A stretch of DNA of 60,863 nucleotides from Saccharopolyspora shandongensis. Lineage in GTDB: Bacteria > Actinomycetota > Actinomycetes > Mycobacteriales > Pseudonocardiaceae. The notes under the pieces were generated by a model. It made no database searches. It saw only the letters and a list, made by a program, of their open reading frames with translations, and was not told the origin of the DNA. Below are positions 1 through 8,330 of this stretch, piece after piece. Numbering within the stretch: the stretch's first letter is position 1; the number at the start of each line of letters is the position of its first letter. The stretch covers positions 1 through 60,863 of the forward strand of contig NZ_FNOK01000060.1 of NCBI RefSeq assembly GCF_900106995.1, read 5' to 3'. Made by a program: the position numbers and the translations under genes.

Positions 1-456
1 CGCAACCTGGCCCTGACCCATTTCATGGCGTCCTACGGCAACATGCGCAACCCGGTGGCGACCGTGCTCGACCAGTACGTCCGGCAGTGTGCGATCGAGA
101 TGAGCTGCCGCGACCTGGCCCTGGCGGGGCGGTTCCTCGCCGCGCGCGGTGTCCGCCGCGACGGTTCGGAGCTGGTCACCTGCAGGCAGGCCAAGCGGAT
201 CAACGCGATCATGCTCACCTGCGGGACCTACGACGCCGCCGGCGATTTCGCCTACCGGGTCGGCATCCCGGGCAAGAGCGGGGTCGGTGGCGGGATCCTC
301 GCGATCGTGCCGGGCCGGTGCGCGATCGCGGTGTGGAGCCCGGGGCTGGACAAGCGCGGCAACTCCGTGGCCGGTGTGGCCGCATGTGATGCCAGCTTCG
401 ATGATGCACGCGAGTCCGTGACCCGCCCCATCGCCGCGCTCTTGTCAAGTCGCTAA
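1..456 (+). CDS. glsA: Glutaminase A, C-terminal part (5' end outside window)
   Basis: The frame is open from the first base, so this is the C-terminal ~151 residues of a longer protein. The text matches serine-dependent glutaminase A (glutamine to glutamate plus ammonia, cytosolic): the stretch ASYGNMRNP, then KRINAIMLTCG, and the family's PGKSGVGGGI segment followed by VWSPGLDKRGNS. The beta-lactamase-like catalytic Ser-Lys of the family would lie upstream of the window and cannot be checked. The stop codon overlaps a CTAAT..ATTAG inverted repeat (453-466). Assignment is by recognition of conserved blocks; the N-terminus and any C-terminal STAS or cNMP domain arrangement are unknown, although this copy ends directly after the glutaminase domain. 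Confidence 0.85.
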   Translation, partial: RNLALTHFMASYGNMRNPVATVLDQYVRQCAIEMSCRDLALAGRFLAARGVRRDGSELVTCRQAKRINAIMLTCGTYDAAGDFAYRVGIPGKSGVGGGILAIVPGRCAIAVWSPGLDKRGNSVAGVAACDASFDDARESVTRPIAALLSSR

Positions 457-466
457 TACCTATTAG
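453..466. promoter_or_regulatory. Operator-like inverted repeat CTAATACCTATTAG
   Basis: A 14-bp near-palindrome that matches the LacI-gene operator at 9414-9427 in 12 of 14 positions, differing only at two central bases. It overlaps the glutaminase stop codon and lies about 220 bp upstream of the hydrolase gene at 688. Binding by the LacI-type regulator is inference; the central pair is CC instead of the CG typical of LacI-family operators. Confidence 0.4.
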
Positions 467-687
467 TCCTGTTGGACAAACATAGACCAGGGGCTTGATC
501 CACGTGGCATGTGTCATACAGTCTCGGTGCCTGATCCGCGTTTTCGACGGGGAGGTACTGCAGTGGCAGCGGGGCTCAGCATGCGACACGCGGGCATCGC
601 CCGGATCGCGACCACAGAAGATTTCTCCATCCTTGCCTGCACGAGGGTGGCTGCAGCGGCCCGTCCAATCCGGACCGGGATTCACCT

Positions 688-1416
688 GTGATCACCACGT
701 CCGACGGTGTCCGCCTTGAGGCTGTGTGGCATCAGGGCGGTGCGGATACTGTGGTACTGGCACACGGAATCACCGCCGACCTCGGAGAGCAAGGACTGTT
801 CCCGATTCTGGCGGATCGGCTTGCGGCTGCGGGGTTCTCGGTGCTGCGGTTCTCATTCCGTGGGCACGGCCGCAGCGAGGGCAGGCCACGCGACATGACG
901 ATCGCGGGAGAGCGGTTGGATTTGCAGGCGGCCGTGGAGTCGGCGGGGCACCCGGTGTCGGTGGTGGCGTCGAGCTTCGGCGCGGTGAGCACCACGCTCT
1001 CCTTGGGCGAGTTGCCCATCGACTCGGTGGTGCTGTGGCAGCCGGTGCTCGATCTACGCCGGACTTTCCTGCAACCGGAGCTGCCGCGCGGGCGGCAGCT
1101 CTACGGCGACTTGACTTCCTTGCAGCAGCAGGGTTTCCTTGACATCGAGGGACGGTTCGAACTGGGCGCGCAGCTCTTCGAAGAATTCGCGGAGCTCGAC
1201 CCGAGAGCTGCCTTTCTCGCGAGCGGCATACCCGCGCTCGTCGTGCATGGCGATGCGGATGAGCACGTCTCCTACGAGGTGGCCCATGAAGTGGCAGCCC
1301 GGCGGCTGCGCACGGACTGGCACCGCGTTCAAGGCGGCGGACATGGCTTCCGGGACACGGGGAGCGAAGTCATCGACGTGACAGTGTCGTGGCTTCTCGG
1401 CCAGGCTGCCCAGTAA
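688..1416 (+). CDS. Alpha/beta hydrolase
   Basis: A 242-residue cytosolic alpha/beta hydrolase with no signal peptide. Visible elements are the oxyanion-side LAHGI near residue 27, RGHGRSEG near 60, the nucleophile elbow as ASSFGA (around residue 96, a variant of G-x-S-x-G), an acid in VHGDADEHVS near 190, and the catalytic His in GGGHGF near 218. The fold is clear but the substrate is not: such proteins act as esterases, acyltransferases or C-C hydrolases. It stands alone between the glutaminase and the convergent LacI-controlled operon. A CTAAT..ATTAG motif about 220 bp upstream may place it in the same regulon. The start is the first ATC-following GTG of the frame; no strong SD is visible, so a slightly different start is possible. 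Confidence 0.8.
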   Translation: MITTSDGVRLEAVWHQGGADTVVLAHGITADLGEQGLFPILADRLAAAGFSVLRFSFRGHGRSEGRPRDMTIAGERLDLQAAVESAGHPVSVVASSFGAVSTTLSLGELPIDSVVLWQPVLDLRRTFLQPELPRGRQLYGDLTSLQQQGFLDIEGRFELGAQLFEEFAELDPRAAFLASGIPALVVHGDADEHVSYEVAHEVAARRLRTDWHRVQGGGHGFRDTGSEVIDVTVSWLLGQAAQ

Positions 1417-1470
1417 GAAGCGGAACCTGACCGGCAACTCCGCATGACGAACCTGTCGTCAAGCGAAGTT

Positions 1471-1485
1471 GCCCGCCGTGCGGGC
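1471..1485. terminator. Short GC hairpin between convergent genes
   Basis: GCCCGC-cgt-GCGGGC, a perfect 6-bp stem with a 3-nt loop, placed between the hydrolase stop (1416) and the end of the leftward operon (1491). No T-run is present, as is usual in high-GC actinomycetes. Confidence 0.45.
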
Positions 1486-1490
1486 TGCGG

Positions 1491-2474
1491 TCAACCGCGG
1501 GCCATGGCGATAACGCCGGACAGCCGCTCCCCGGCCTCGTAGATCATGTACGGCACTCCCCTGTCTGTCCCGAAGGCCGGCGCGGCCGCGCGGCCGTTTT
1601 CCGGCGCGGTGGAACGCGAGTCGTAGAAGACACCGAGGTGGTTGCGCCGGGAGAAGTCGTTGCCGACCTCCGTGATGAGGATGTTGCCGCCGCTCTCCTT
1701 GTCGCTGTTGTAGACGACGTACGTGCTGCCGTTCTTGTGCAGCAAGTGCGGGCCGCCGACGTTGACCGCGCCGACCTTGGCGTGGTCGATCAGCGGCTCG
1801 TGGTCGAAGGTCCAGTTGCGGCCCTCGGGCGACCAGCCCCAGCAGATGTCGCGGTGGTTGGCGGTGGTGTTGCGCATGAAGACCATCACGTAGCGGGCAC
1901 CCCGGGAGGGCAGGTGGTGGCGGAAGACCCTGGCGTAGGAGGTCTCGGTGGTGCCCGCGGGCATCATCGAGGTGGTCAGCACGGCTTTGTCATAGGTGAA
2001 GTGGATGCCGTCTTTCGAGCGTGCGAGGCGAGTCGTGTTGTTGTCGCCGTGGAAGTACAGCCACATCTCCCGGGCCTCGCGGTGCCACAGCACGTGCGGG
2101 GACGAGACGTGCTTGACGCTGTAGTGCGGCTGCCACTCGTTGGCGACGATCGGGTTGTGCGGGTACTCGGTGAACGGGCCCTCCAGCGAATCACCATAGG
2201 CCAGGCAGATGCCACCAGGCGCGTCGTGTGGGGCGTAATAGAGGTAGTAGCGGCCGATCGTGCTGCTCAGCCGGTCGTAGACGCCGCGGACGCAGGGGAA
2301 GATGATTTCGCCGGTGGGGTTGTACTTGAGCTGCTCCGGTTTGAGAAGGGTACGCACGTAGCGGTAGTCGGGGAAGCCGCCGGGGGCGGCGGATGCGGGC
2401 AGGGCACTGCCAACTGCGAGCAGGGCACCGCCCGCCGTCGCGGTGCGCAGGAACCTACGGCGGTCAAGTTCCAT
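1491..2474 (-). CDS. Tat-exported beta-propeller (GH43-like) protein
   Basis: A 327-residue protein with a twin-arginine signal (DRRRFLR followed by a hydrophobic run and PASAAPG, cleavage near residue 29), so it is predicted to be secreted folded. The body contains repeated short blocks of the five-bladed propeller glycosidase type (YLYYAPHD, SSPHVLWH, MWLYFHG, GGPHLLHKNG, MIYEAG) resembling GH43/GH32 or levansucrase-like folds, but I cannot point to a complete catalytic Asp/Asp/Glu set. ATG 2474 is preferred to the GTG three codons upstream because GGAG sits 8 nt before it. It is the last gene of the leftward LacI operon, 27 bp after the permease. Likely role: extracellular processing or binding of the substrate the operon handles; the substrate is unknown. 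Confidence 0.7.
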   Translation of the reverse strand: MELDRRRFLRTATAGGALLAVGSALPASAAPGGFPDYRYVRTLLKPEQLKYNPTGEIIFPCVRGVYDRLSSTIGRYYLYYAPHDAPGGICLAYGDSLEGPFTEYPHNPIVANEWQPHYSVKHVSSPHVLWHREAREMWLYFHGDNNTTRLARSKDGIHFTYDKAVLTTSMMPAGTTETSYARVFRHHLPSRGARYVMVFMRNTTANHRDICWGWSPEGRNWTFDHEPLIDHAKVGAVNVGGPHLLHKNGSTYVVYNSDKESGGNILITEVGNDFSRRNHLGVFYDSRSTAPENGRAAAPAFGTDRGVPYMIYEAGERLSGVIAMARG

Positions 2475-2501
2475 GAAGGACACTCCATTTCGGACGGTGG
2501 G

Positions 2502-3794
2502 TCAGAGGTAGGTGGCGGCAGTGACGCACAAGCCGCCGAGCGCGACGCACCACACGTAGGGCAGGGTGCGCAGCATCACCCGCTGCGGGCTGACGCCGGA
2601 GTACTGCGCCGCCCACACCGTCTGGGTGCTCGTCGGGTCGGAAACGCCGAAAACCTGATTGTACGAGGCGGTCAGGCCCAGCACGGCGACCGCCGGGTAG
2701 ATGCCCGCCGCGATCAGCACACCCGCGATCCCGGCGCCGAGGCCGAAGACGTTGAGCGGCCCCCGGTACAGGCACAGCGGCACCAGCAGTGTGAAGACCA
2801 GCACGAAGACGACCGGGTGCCCCGGGGCGACGGCCCCGACCAGCGGGTTGAGCGCCTCGATCGCGCCGGGCAGCTTGACCGCCGCAAGCAGGATGCCGAT
2901 GGCGACGAACAGCACGATGGGTGGAGCAGCGACCTCGAAGGCGGCGTAGAGCGTGCGCAGCATCCGCTGGTTCATCTCGGCTGGTCTTGTCGTCGTCATC
3001 AACGCGTAGAGCACACCGGCGAGCATCGACGGGATGATCGCGAGGTCGAAGCCGAGCGCCAGGACCAGCGGGATGGCAGGGGCGAGTAGCGCGTACCAGG
3101 GCGCGTCGCCCATGCGGCGGGCACGCCCGCGCCCACGGCGCTCCGGCCGGGCCACGCCCGAGGTCAGCGACCAGGAGTGCTCCACCCCCTTGCGCCGGGT
3201 CTCCACGAGCACGAACAGAACTGCGAATAGCAGGGCGAAGGGGAACAGCCTGACCATGAAGCTGCGCACGGTGTCGATCGGCAGTTCCAGGGCGGTGGAG
3301 AAGAACTGCCAGACCGGCAGCTCGAACGGCACGCCGGCGGCGATCCCCATGAGGATGGTCCCGGCCGCGGTCGTCTTGGGCACCCCTACGGCGATCATCG
3401 CGGGGATTCCGACGATGCCCGCCATCATCGCGGCGGGAGCCGAGCCGGTGACCGTACCGACGAGCGCGGAGACGGCCAGCACTCCGAGCGCGACGATGGT
3501 CGGGCGGTCGCCGCCGAACTCGACGATCTTGCGGACGAGGGTCGCGGCGATGCCGGTCTCCTCCATAAGCTTGCCCAGCCACGAGCCGATCAGCACGGCG
3601 AGCATGGTGGACGCCAGCGCCACCGAGCCCTTCTGGAGCACGGTGTCGACGATGCTGTCGTCACCGGTGAACGGGGCGCCCGCCGCGACCGCGATGGCCA
3701 CCCCGAGCAGGACGAGGGCGAAAGCGGTGGGCAGCTTGCGGGCGAGCATCAGCCCGACGCCGGCGAGCATGAGCACGAGGATGACGACTCCCAT
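2502..3794 (-). CDS. Ion-transporter-superfamily permease
   Basis: A 430-residue integral membrane protein with about 11-12 hydrophobic segments and a basic central loop (residues ~205-230, VETRRKG then RPERRGRGRARR). Sequence flavour (GSAPAAMMAGIVGIP, then LYRGPLNVFGLGAG and a terminal SDPTSTQT segment) resembles the IT superfamily of dicarboxylate, citrate or gluconate permeases (DctM/CitMHS/DcuC-like). The exact family and substrate are not decided by what I can see. It sits 7 bp downstream of the HExxH protein and 27 bp upstream of the Tat protein, so it is probably co-transcribed and imports the compound degraded by the hydantoinase-like and FAD enzymes of the same operon. Confidence 0.75.
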   Translation of the reverse strand: MGVVILVLMLAGVGLMLARKLPTAFALVLLGVAIAVAAGAPFTGDDSIVDTVLQKGSVALASTMLAVLIGSWLGKLMEETGIAATLVRKIVEFGGDRPTIVALGVLAVSALVGTVTGSAPAAMMAGIVGIPAMIAVGVPKTTAAGTILMGIAAGVPFELPVWQFFSTALELPIDTVRSFMVRLFPFALLFAVLFVLVETRRKGVEHSWSLTSGVARPERRGRGRARRMGDAPWYALLAPAIPLVLALGFDLAIIPSMLAGVLYALMTTTRPAEMNQRMLRTLYAAFEVAAPPIVLFVAIGILLAAVKLPGAIEALNPLVGAVAPGHPVVFVLVFTLLVPLCLYRGPLNVFGLGAGIAGVLIAAGIYPAVAVLGLTASYNQVFGVSDPTSTQTVWAAQYSGVSPQRVMLRTLPYVWCVALGGLCVTAATYL

Positions 3795-3801
3795 GTGGGC
3801 T

Positions 3802-4446
3802 TCAGTCCTCTCCGAAGGCCAGGACCGCGCCGGTCAGCGCGGCGGTGAGCAGGATCGGGGTCCGGCCCAGGCCGACGACGGCGCCGGCGTACCCGTGCGC
3901 GGCGACCTCGTCGGCACCCGCGACGTGGCCGAGGATGCGGAAGCGGCCGAGGCGCAGGGAGATGTGTCCCAGGCGGTGGCGGAGCGCTCGGCGGACTCCG
4001 GTGTCGTGCAGGCGCGCGTGCGCCTCTTCGTGGGCCAGCGCGGTCGCGCGCAGCGAGCCGGGTGGGAACCACCCCTGCCAGCCGAGGAACGCGGCCAGGT
4101 CCTCGCCGAGGGCGAGCGCGTCGACGTAAAGCTCCACAGTAGACACCGGACGGGACCGGTAGCGGGCCATCAGACCGCGGTTCAGCCCGCCGTCGCGCTC
4201 GAGGACCCTGGGCGGGTCGGCCGGACCGGCGGCGCCGGACCGGGCGAGTTCGGCACCGTACCCGGTGGACACCTCCGCCCAGCGGGCCAGCAGGGCCGAG
4301 TCGCGCGCCTCGTGGGTGGGAGTGCCGGCCAGCAGCCGGGCGGCGAGTTCGACGTCGGTGAACGCCGCCAGCCGCTCGCACTCCGCGGACAGCGAATCCC
4401 GGCGTGCGGCGGGCAGATCGGTCAGGCGGCGGGACGGGCCGGTCAT
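3802..4446 (-). CDS. Unknown protein with HEEAH motif
   Basis: A 214-residue protein of no family I recognise. It has no signal peptide. Residues ~138-145 read AHEEAHARLH, an H-E-x-x-H metal-site pattern, followed by several further histidines (HRLGH, GHVAG, AHGYAG), and the C-terminal ~30 residues are hydrophobic (LLTAALTGAVLAFG), possibly a membrane anchor. Whether HEEAH is a true metal site is unproven; short motifs of this type occur by chance. The start codon overlaps the hydantoinase stop by 4 bp (ATGA), showing translational coupling and a role in the same pathway, perhaps as an accessory hydrolase or a chaperone for its neighbours. Confidence 0.6.
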   Translation of the reverse strand: MTGPSRRLTDLPAARRDSLSAECERLAAFTDVELAARLLAGTPTHEARDSALLARWAEVSTGYGAELARSGAAGPADPPRVLERDGGLNRGLMARYRSRPVSTVELYVDALALGEDLAAFLGWQGWFPPGSLRATALAHEEAHARLHDTGVRRALRHRLGHISLRLGRFRILGHVAGADEVAAHGYAGAVVGLGRTPILLTAALTGAVLAFGED

Positions 4447-6572
4447 GAGCGTGCCTCCAGCACCGCCACCACCGGCTCGTCGGCCGTGCGCGAGCGCAGC
4501 TCGCTGCGGGCCAGGGCCAGCAGCGGCCCCGCCTCGAGCACGCCGGACAGATCGGCGATCCGCGAGCCGAGCAGCAGGCGCAGCGACGGTGCTCGGACAC
4601 CGCCATCCCCGTAGGTCGTGGTCTCGCGGATCAGCTCCGCCAGCAGCTCCGGCGCCTGCCCCACGGTAGTCGTGGCAACACGGGCGTTGGCGGCGTGCAG
4701 GCGCACGACGCCGTCGGCGTCGAGGACGCGCACTGGGTGGTGCGGTTTGCGGAAGCGGCGACGTTGCAAGGTTCCGTAGACGGTGTGGGCGTCGGTGGCG
4801 GCAAGCACCTCGACCTTCTGCGGATCAGTCTTGAGGCTGGCCGCGGCGACGGAGAGGAGTTCGCTGTCGTCTGCGCGGCGGGCGCGGTCCTGAGTGCGCA
4901 GTTCGGTGGCGCCGGTGGCGATGGCCCGCACGGTGCTGGTCTGCGGGTCGACGGTCACCTCCACTTCGACCGCGCCGGGTGCGGCCCCCTGCGCGACGAC
5001 GGCCGCTTCGGCTTCGTTGCGCACGCCGAGGATGTGTTCCTGGGTGGCGCCGGGGATGATCCGTTCGATCTGCTCCCGGACCAGCGCGAGAGCCACACCG
5101 ACCGGGCTGATCACTTCGTTGTGCTTGGCGATCCGGCCGGTCAGCCCGGTGCTGGCGGCCAGGTGCGGGGTGACGGCGGCCGCGCCCCCTCCCCCACCGA
5201 CGAGGACGGCGGTGTCGCGGTCGAGGCGGTAGTCGCGGACCACCGCGTCCACGACGGTTTGAACCTGCTTTACCCCCGCATCCAAGACCCGCATCGCGGC
5301 ACCCGCCACGTCGGTGTCCAGTGCCTCGGCAAGCGGTGCCAACGCGGTGTGAGCCACCTCCGGTTCGCACGCGGCGAAGTCGCCTTCCGGGACCCGGCCG
5401 AGCGCGTTGGCCGCGCAGGTCATGGTGATGGCGAAGCGTCCGCCCGCGGCTTCGAGGACCGCGTAGTCGCCCGGGTCGCCGTCCAACGGGCTGATGGCGA
5501 CGAGCTTCGCGCCCCGCAAGTCCGCCGGATTCGCATAGCAGGCGTACGGCAACCCGGCGATGTGGGCGCTGCGCGGCCCGACAGCGCGCACCCCGCCACC
5601 GGCGAGCCGCACCATCGAGCCGCCGCCGACACCGACGGTGCGCACGTCCAATGCGGACAGGTACGAGGATTTGCCCAGGATGGTGGCGTGCCGGACCGCG
5701 ACCTTGCCGCGGCGGACGACGCTGATGTCGGTGGACGTGCCGCCTGTTTCCAGGAACACGCCATCGCTGACCCGCTCCCGCATCAGCGCGCCGGCGACTC
5801 CGGCGGCGGGGCCCGACAGCACGGTCAGCAGCGGACGCCGTCGCATCTCCTCCAGCGACATCACCCCGCCGTCGCAACGCATCACCATCAGCGGGGCGGT
5901 CATCCCGGACGCGGCGATGCTCGAGTCGACCAGGTCCGCGGTGGCCAGCATCTTCGGCAGGATGGCCGCGTTGACCACAGCGGTGCGGGTGCGCTTGCGC
6001 AGCCCGTACAGCGACGTGATCTCGTTCGCGGCGGTCATGGGCAGCCCGTAGGAGCCCGCGACCGCCAGCACCGCCTGTTCGCCGTCGGGCAGGTCGACGC
6101 TGAACGGCTCGCTGGCGACCAGCACTTCGGCTCCGGCGGCGGTGACCTGCTCGACGGCGGTGCGGACCCCCGCGGGATCGTCGGGATCCCGGACGTGCGC
6201 GTAGTGCAACGGCAGCCGTTTGCCCGGGGCGAGTTCGAGATCTCCGAGGGCGGCGAGGCGCTTGGTGGAGACCGCGCCCGGGCCGGTGCCGATGCCGAGC
6301 AGCCCGACCGGGGCCACATCGCCCTCGAGCAGGGCGTTAGTCGCCTGAGTGGTGCCGTGCGCGAGGAAAGCGACGTCCTCGGGGAGGCAGCCGACGTCTT
6401 CGAGCAGCCGATTCAGCGCCGCCACGATGCCGTGCGCGACGCCGTCGGGATGGTGGTGGGTGGTGGGAACCTTGACCTGGGCGACGAGCGCCAGCGTGGC
6501 CGAGTCGACCGCCACGGCGTCGGTGAAGGTTCCACCCACATCGATGCCGACGCGGATGCGGTGCCGGGTCAT
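4443..6572 (-). CDS. Hydantoinase/oxoprolinase subunit A-like protein
   Basis: A 709-residue ATP-dependent hydrolase-type protein of the HyuA/OplahA family. The N-terminus has the actin-like phosphate loop GIDVGGTFTDAV, then LAHGTTQATNALLEG, the middle block SGPAAGVAGAL, GGTSTDISVV and VGVGGGSMVRL, all hallmarks of the family. HyuA-type proteins open cyclic amides or carboxylate ketones with ATP, normally together with a HyuB subunit; no HyuB gene is present here. Start chosen at ATG 6572: an almost perfect AAGGAGGT lies 7 nt upstream, whereas the much longer open frame upstream has no family similarity. It follows the FAD oxidoreductase by 88 bp and overlaps the next gene by 4 bp. Substrate unknown; could be a stand-alone hydantoinase or a subunit using a distant partner. 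Confidence 0.85.
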   Translation of the reverse strand: MTRHRIRVGIDVGGTFTDAVAVDSATLALVAQVKVPTTHHHPDGVAHGIVAALNRLLEDVGCLPEDVAFLAHGTTQATNALLEGDVAPVGLLGIGTGPGAVSTKRLAALGDLELAPGKRLPLHYAHVRDPDDPAGVRTAVEQVTAAGAEVLVASEPFSVDLPDGEQAVLAVAGSYGLPMTAANEITSLYGLRKRTRTAVVNAAILPKMLATADLVDSSIAASGMTAPLMVMRCDGGVMSLEEMRRRPLLTVLSGPAAGVAGALMRERVSDGVFLETGGTSTDISVVRRGKVAVRHATILGKSSYLSALDVRTVGVGGGSMVRLAGGGVRAVGPRSAHIAGLPYACYANPADLRGAKLVAISPLDGDPGDYAVLEAAGGRFAITMTCAANALGRVPEGDFAACEPEVAHTALAPLAEALDTDVAGAAMRVLDAGVKQVQTVVDAVVRDYRLDRDTAVLVGGGGGAAAVTPHLAASTGLTGRIAKHNEVISPVGVALALVREQIERIIPGATQEHILGVRNEAEAAVVAQGAAPGAVEVEVTVDPQTSTVRAIATGATELRTQDRARRADDSELLSVAAASLKTDPQKVEVLAATDAHTVYGTLQRRRFRKPHHPVRVLDADGVVRLHAANARVATTTVGQAPELLAELIRETTTYGDGGVRAPSLRLLLGSRIADLSGVLEAGPLLALARSELRSRTADEPVVAVLEARS

Positions 6573-6660
6573 AGGGACACCTCCTTGTGTCGTACGCAGG
6601 TCGAGCGAATGACGTGGGTGGGTGCTTCCGGGCGGGAAAGAACTGTCCCGACCGGTCTTC

Positions 6661-8289
6661 TCAGTAGCCGCGAACGTCGGGCCAGTGCCGCTGGACACCT
6701 GCCCGGTCGAGCACGCGGGCGAACTCCGCGAACCTCTTCTCGTCCTCCTGCACCTGGTGCGGCCGCACGCCCTCGTCCAGGCAGTGCGCGGCGAGCGCGC
6801 CCGCGACCTCGCCGACGTTCCACTCCACGGGGTGCAGGCGGTAGCAGCCGTTGGTGATGTGCGTGGTGCCGATGTTCTTGCCTGCGGGCAGCAAATTGGT
6901 GGTGCGGCGCGGCAGCAACGCACCCAGCGGGATCTCGAACGGCACCGACCCGATGTCGATGTAGTTGTCGCCGCCGGTGGACGGGTGCAGGTCGATGCGG
7001 TAGCCACCGATACCGACGGAGTCGGCGTGGCGGGTGCCGCCGTAGGGGCCGACCAGCTCGATGGCGACGTCGCGCTCGGTAACGGTGGTGACGGCCTTGA
7101 TGCGGCGGGATTCGCGGATGTAGGCGGCCTTGGCCAGACCGTCTGCGGTGCCGGTGACGTCGGGCCGGAGCTTCAGGCCGGGGAAACCCGTTCCCCCGTC
7201 GGGACGCGGCGCCTCGGTCTGCAACCAGTACAGGACGGAAAGGGACAACTGCCGGGCGTCGGCGAGCGCCTGCCGGGCGGTCTCCTCGCCGGCCCCGAGC
7301 AGCGGCTTGAGCCAGTAGTCGTTGAGCGGCCAGTTGACCAGGGTGATGTCGGAGTCGAAGGCGCCGGGCCGGTGCAAGTTGCGGGCGAGGATGCGCCGGA
7401 ATGCCCAGAGCTCCTTGTCTCCCGCGTCCGCGCTCTGGTCGGCGTCGACGTCGAGCGGATCGTCGTCCGGGTTCGGCTGGAACGTGCGCGGCACGGCTTC
7501 GAGGGTGCGCGGGTCCGGGGCGAGGAAGCCGATCAGCGGACCGGGCCAGAAGTCCGGCCGGTAGGAGCGCCAGAAGTCGTAGTTGGCGGGCCGGTCGATG
7601 ATGTGGTCCTCGCCTTCGTAATGCGAGAGCGCGAAGCAGATGGTGATGCCCTGCTGGTTGAGGGGATCGGCGATCTCGGGGGCGTGCGGCTCGACGTGTT
7701 CGCTGCGCGCCTCGGCGCCGATCGCGTGCTCGACACCGGCCAGCTCCAGCAGATCGCCGGTCTCGGTGGCGTCGATGATGTACGGTGCCGCGATGGTGTG
7801 GCGGGTGCCGTCACGGACGTCCTCGACGGTGACTGCCCGGACCACGTCACCTTCGGTCTCGGCGGCGACGGGCCGATGCTCGGTGAGCACGGTCAGCCGC
7901 CCGGCGGCGCGGTGCGGCGCGAGCATCGCCTCGATCACGGCTAGCGCGACGCGCGGCTCGTGGCAGAGCTTGCTGACCCGCCCGGCACCGGGGTTGAGGC
8001 GCACCAGGTCCCTGGCCTGCGCCCGCAGCGGGTACCACTGGCGGTAGTGGGCGCGGATGCCCTCCCGCAGCGCCCGGTAGGAGGCGGTGACGCCGAACTG
8101 CTCGACCCACGGGTGTTCGTCGGGCGGCACGGCCTGGGCGGTGAGCTGGCCACCGACCCAGTCGGTCTCCTCGGTCAGCACGACGGTGCGCCCCGCCCGG
8201 CAGGCGGCCAGGGCGGCGGCCACGCCGCCGAGCCCGCCTCCCACGATCAGGACTTCGGTCTCCCCTGGGGTGGAGATGGGGGTGGGCAT
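6661..8289 (-). CDS. FAD-dependent oxidoreductase (FAD_oxidored family)
   Basis: A 542-residue flavoprotein. Residues ~12-30 contain the dinucleotide-binding motif VLIVGGGLGGVAAALAA followed by an acidic end of strand two (LTEETDWVGGQ), and the DATETGDLLELAG block near 165 is characteristic of the PF12831 family of FAD-dependent oxidoreductases. The C-terminus has LLPAGKNIGTTHITNG, the second FAD contact. Reaction is presumably dehydrogenation or hydroxylation of a small substrate; the family is poorly characterised. Start at ATG 8289 is supported by GAGGAGG about 10 nt upstream; the open frame continues further but overlaps the LacI gene and has no flavoprotein features. It is the first enzyme gene after the LacI regulator (41 bp gap) and precedes the hydantoinase-like gene. 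Confidence 0.85.
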   Translation of the reverse strand: MPTPISTPGETEVLIVGGGLGGVAAALAACRAGRTVVLTEETDWVGGQLTAQAVPPDEHPWVEQFGVTASYRALREGIRAHYRQWYPLRAQARDLVRLNPGAGRVSKLCHEPRVALAVIEAMLAPHRAAGRLTVLTEHRPVAAETEGDVVRAVTVEDVRDGTRHTIAAPYIIDATETGDLLELAGVEHAIGAEARSEHVEPHAPEIADPLNQQGITICFALSHYEGEDHIIDRPANYDFWRSYRPDFWPGPLIGFLAPDPRTLEAVPRTFQPNPDDDPLDVDADQSADAGDKELWAFRRILARNLHRPGAFDSDITLVNWPLNDYWLKPLLGAGEETARQALADARQLSLSVLYWLQTEAPRPDGGTGFPGLKLRPDVTGTADGLAKAAYIRESRRIKAVTTVTERDVAIELVGPYGGTRHADSVGIGGYRIDLHPSTGGDNYIDIGSVPFEIPLGALLPRRTTNLLPAGKNIGTTHITNGCYRLHPVEWNVGEVAGALAAHCLDEGVRPHQVQEDEKRFAEFARVLDRAGVQRHWPDVRGY

Positions 8290-8330
8290 GTGGTGCGGCC
8301 TCCTCGGGATGTGTCGGATGTTGTTGCGGC

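Noticed and set aside
1638..3089. 483-codon plus-strand open frame opposite the Tat protein and permease genes
   Set aside because: Val/Ala/Gly/Arg-rich translation without motifs, and it is antisense to two well-supported genes; typical high-GC shadow frame.
4695..6857. 720-codon plus-strand frame across the hydantoinase-like gene
   Set aside because: Antisense to a gene with strong family motifs; Gly/Asp/His-rich composition with no domain.
6573..7007. N-terminal extension of the hydantoinase-like protein (open upstream of ATG 6572)
   Set aside because: Overlaps the coding end of the FAD oxidoreductase, has no family similarity, and ATG 6572 carries an almost perfect SD.
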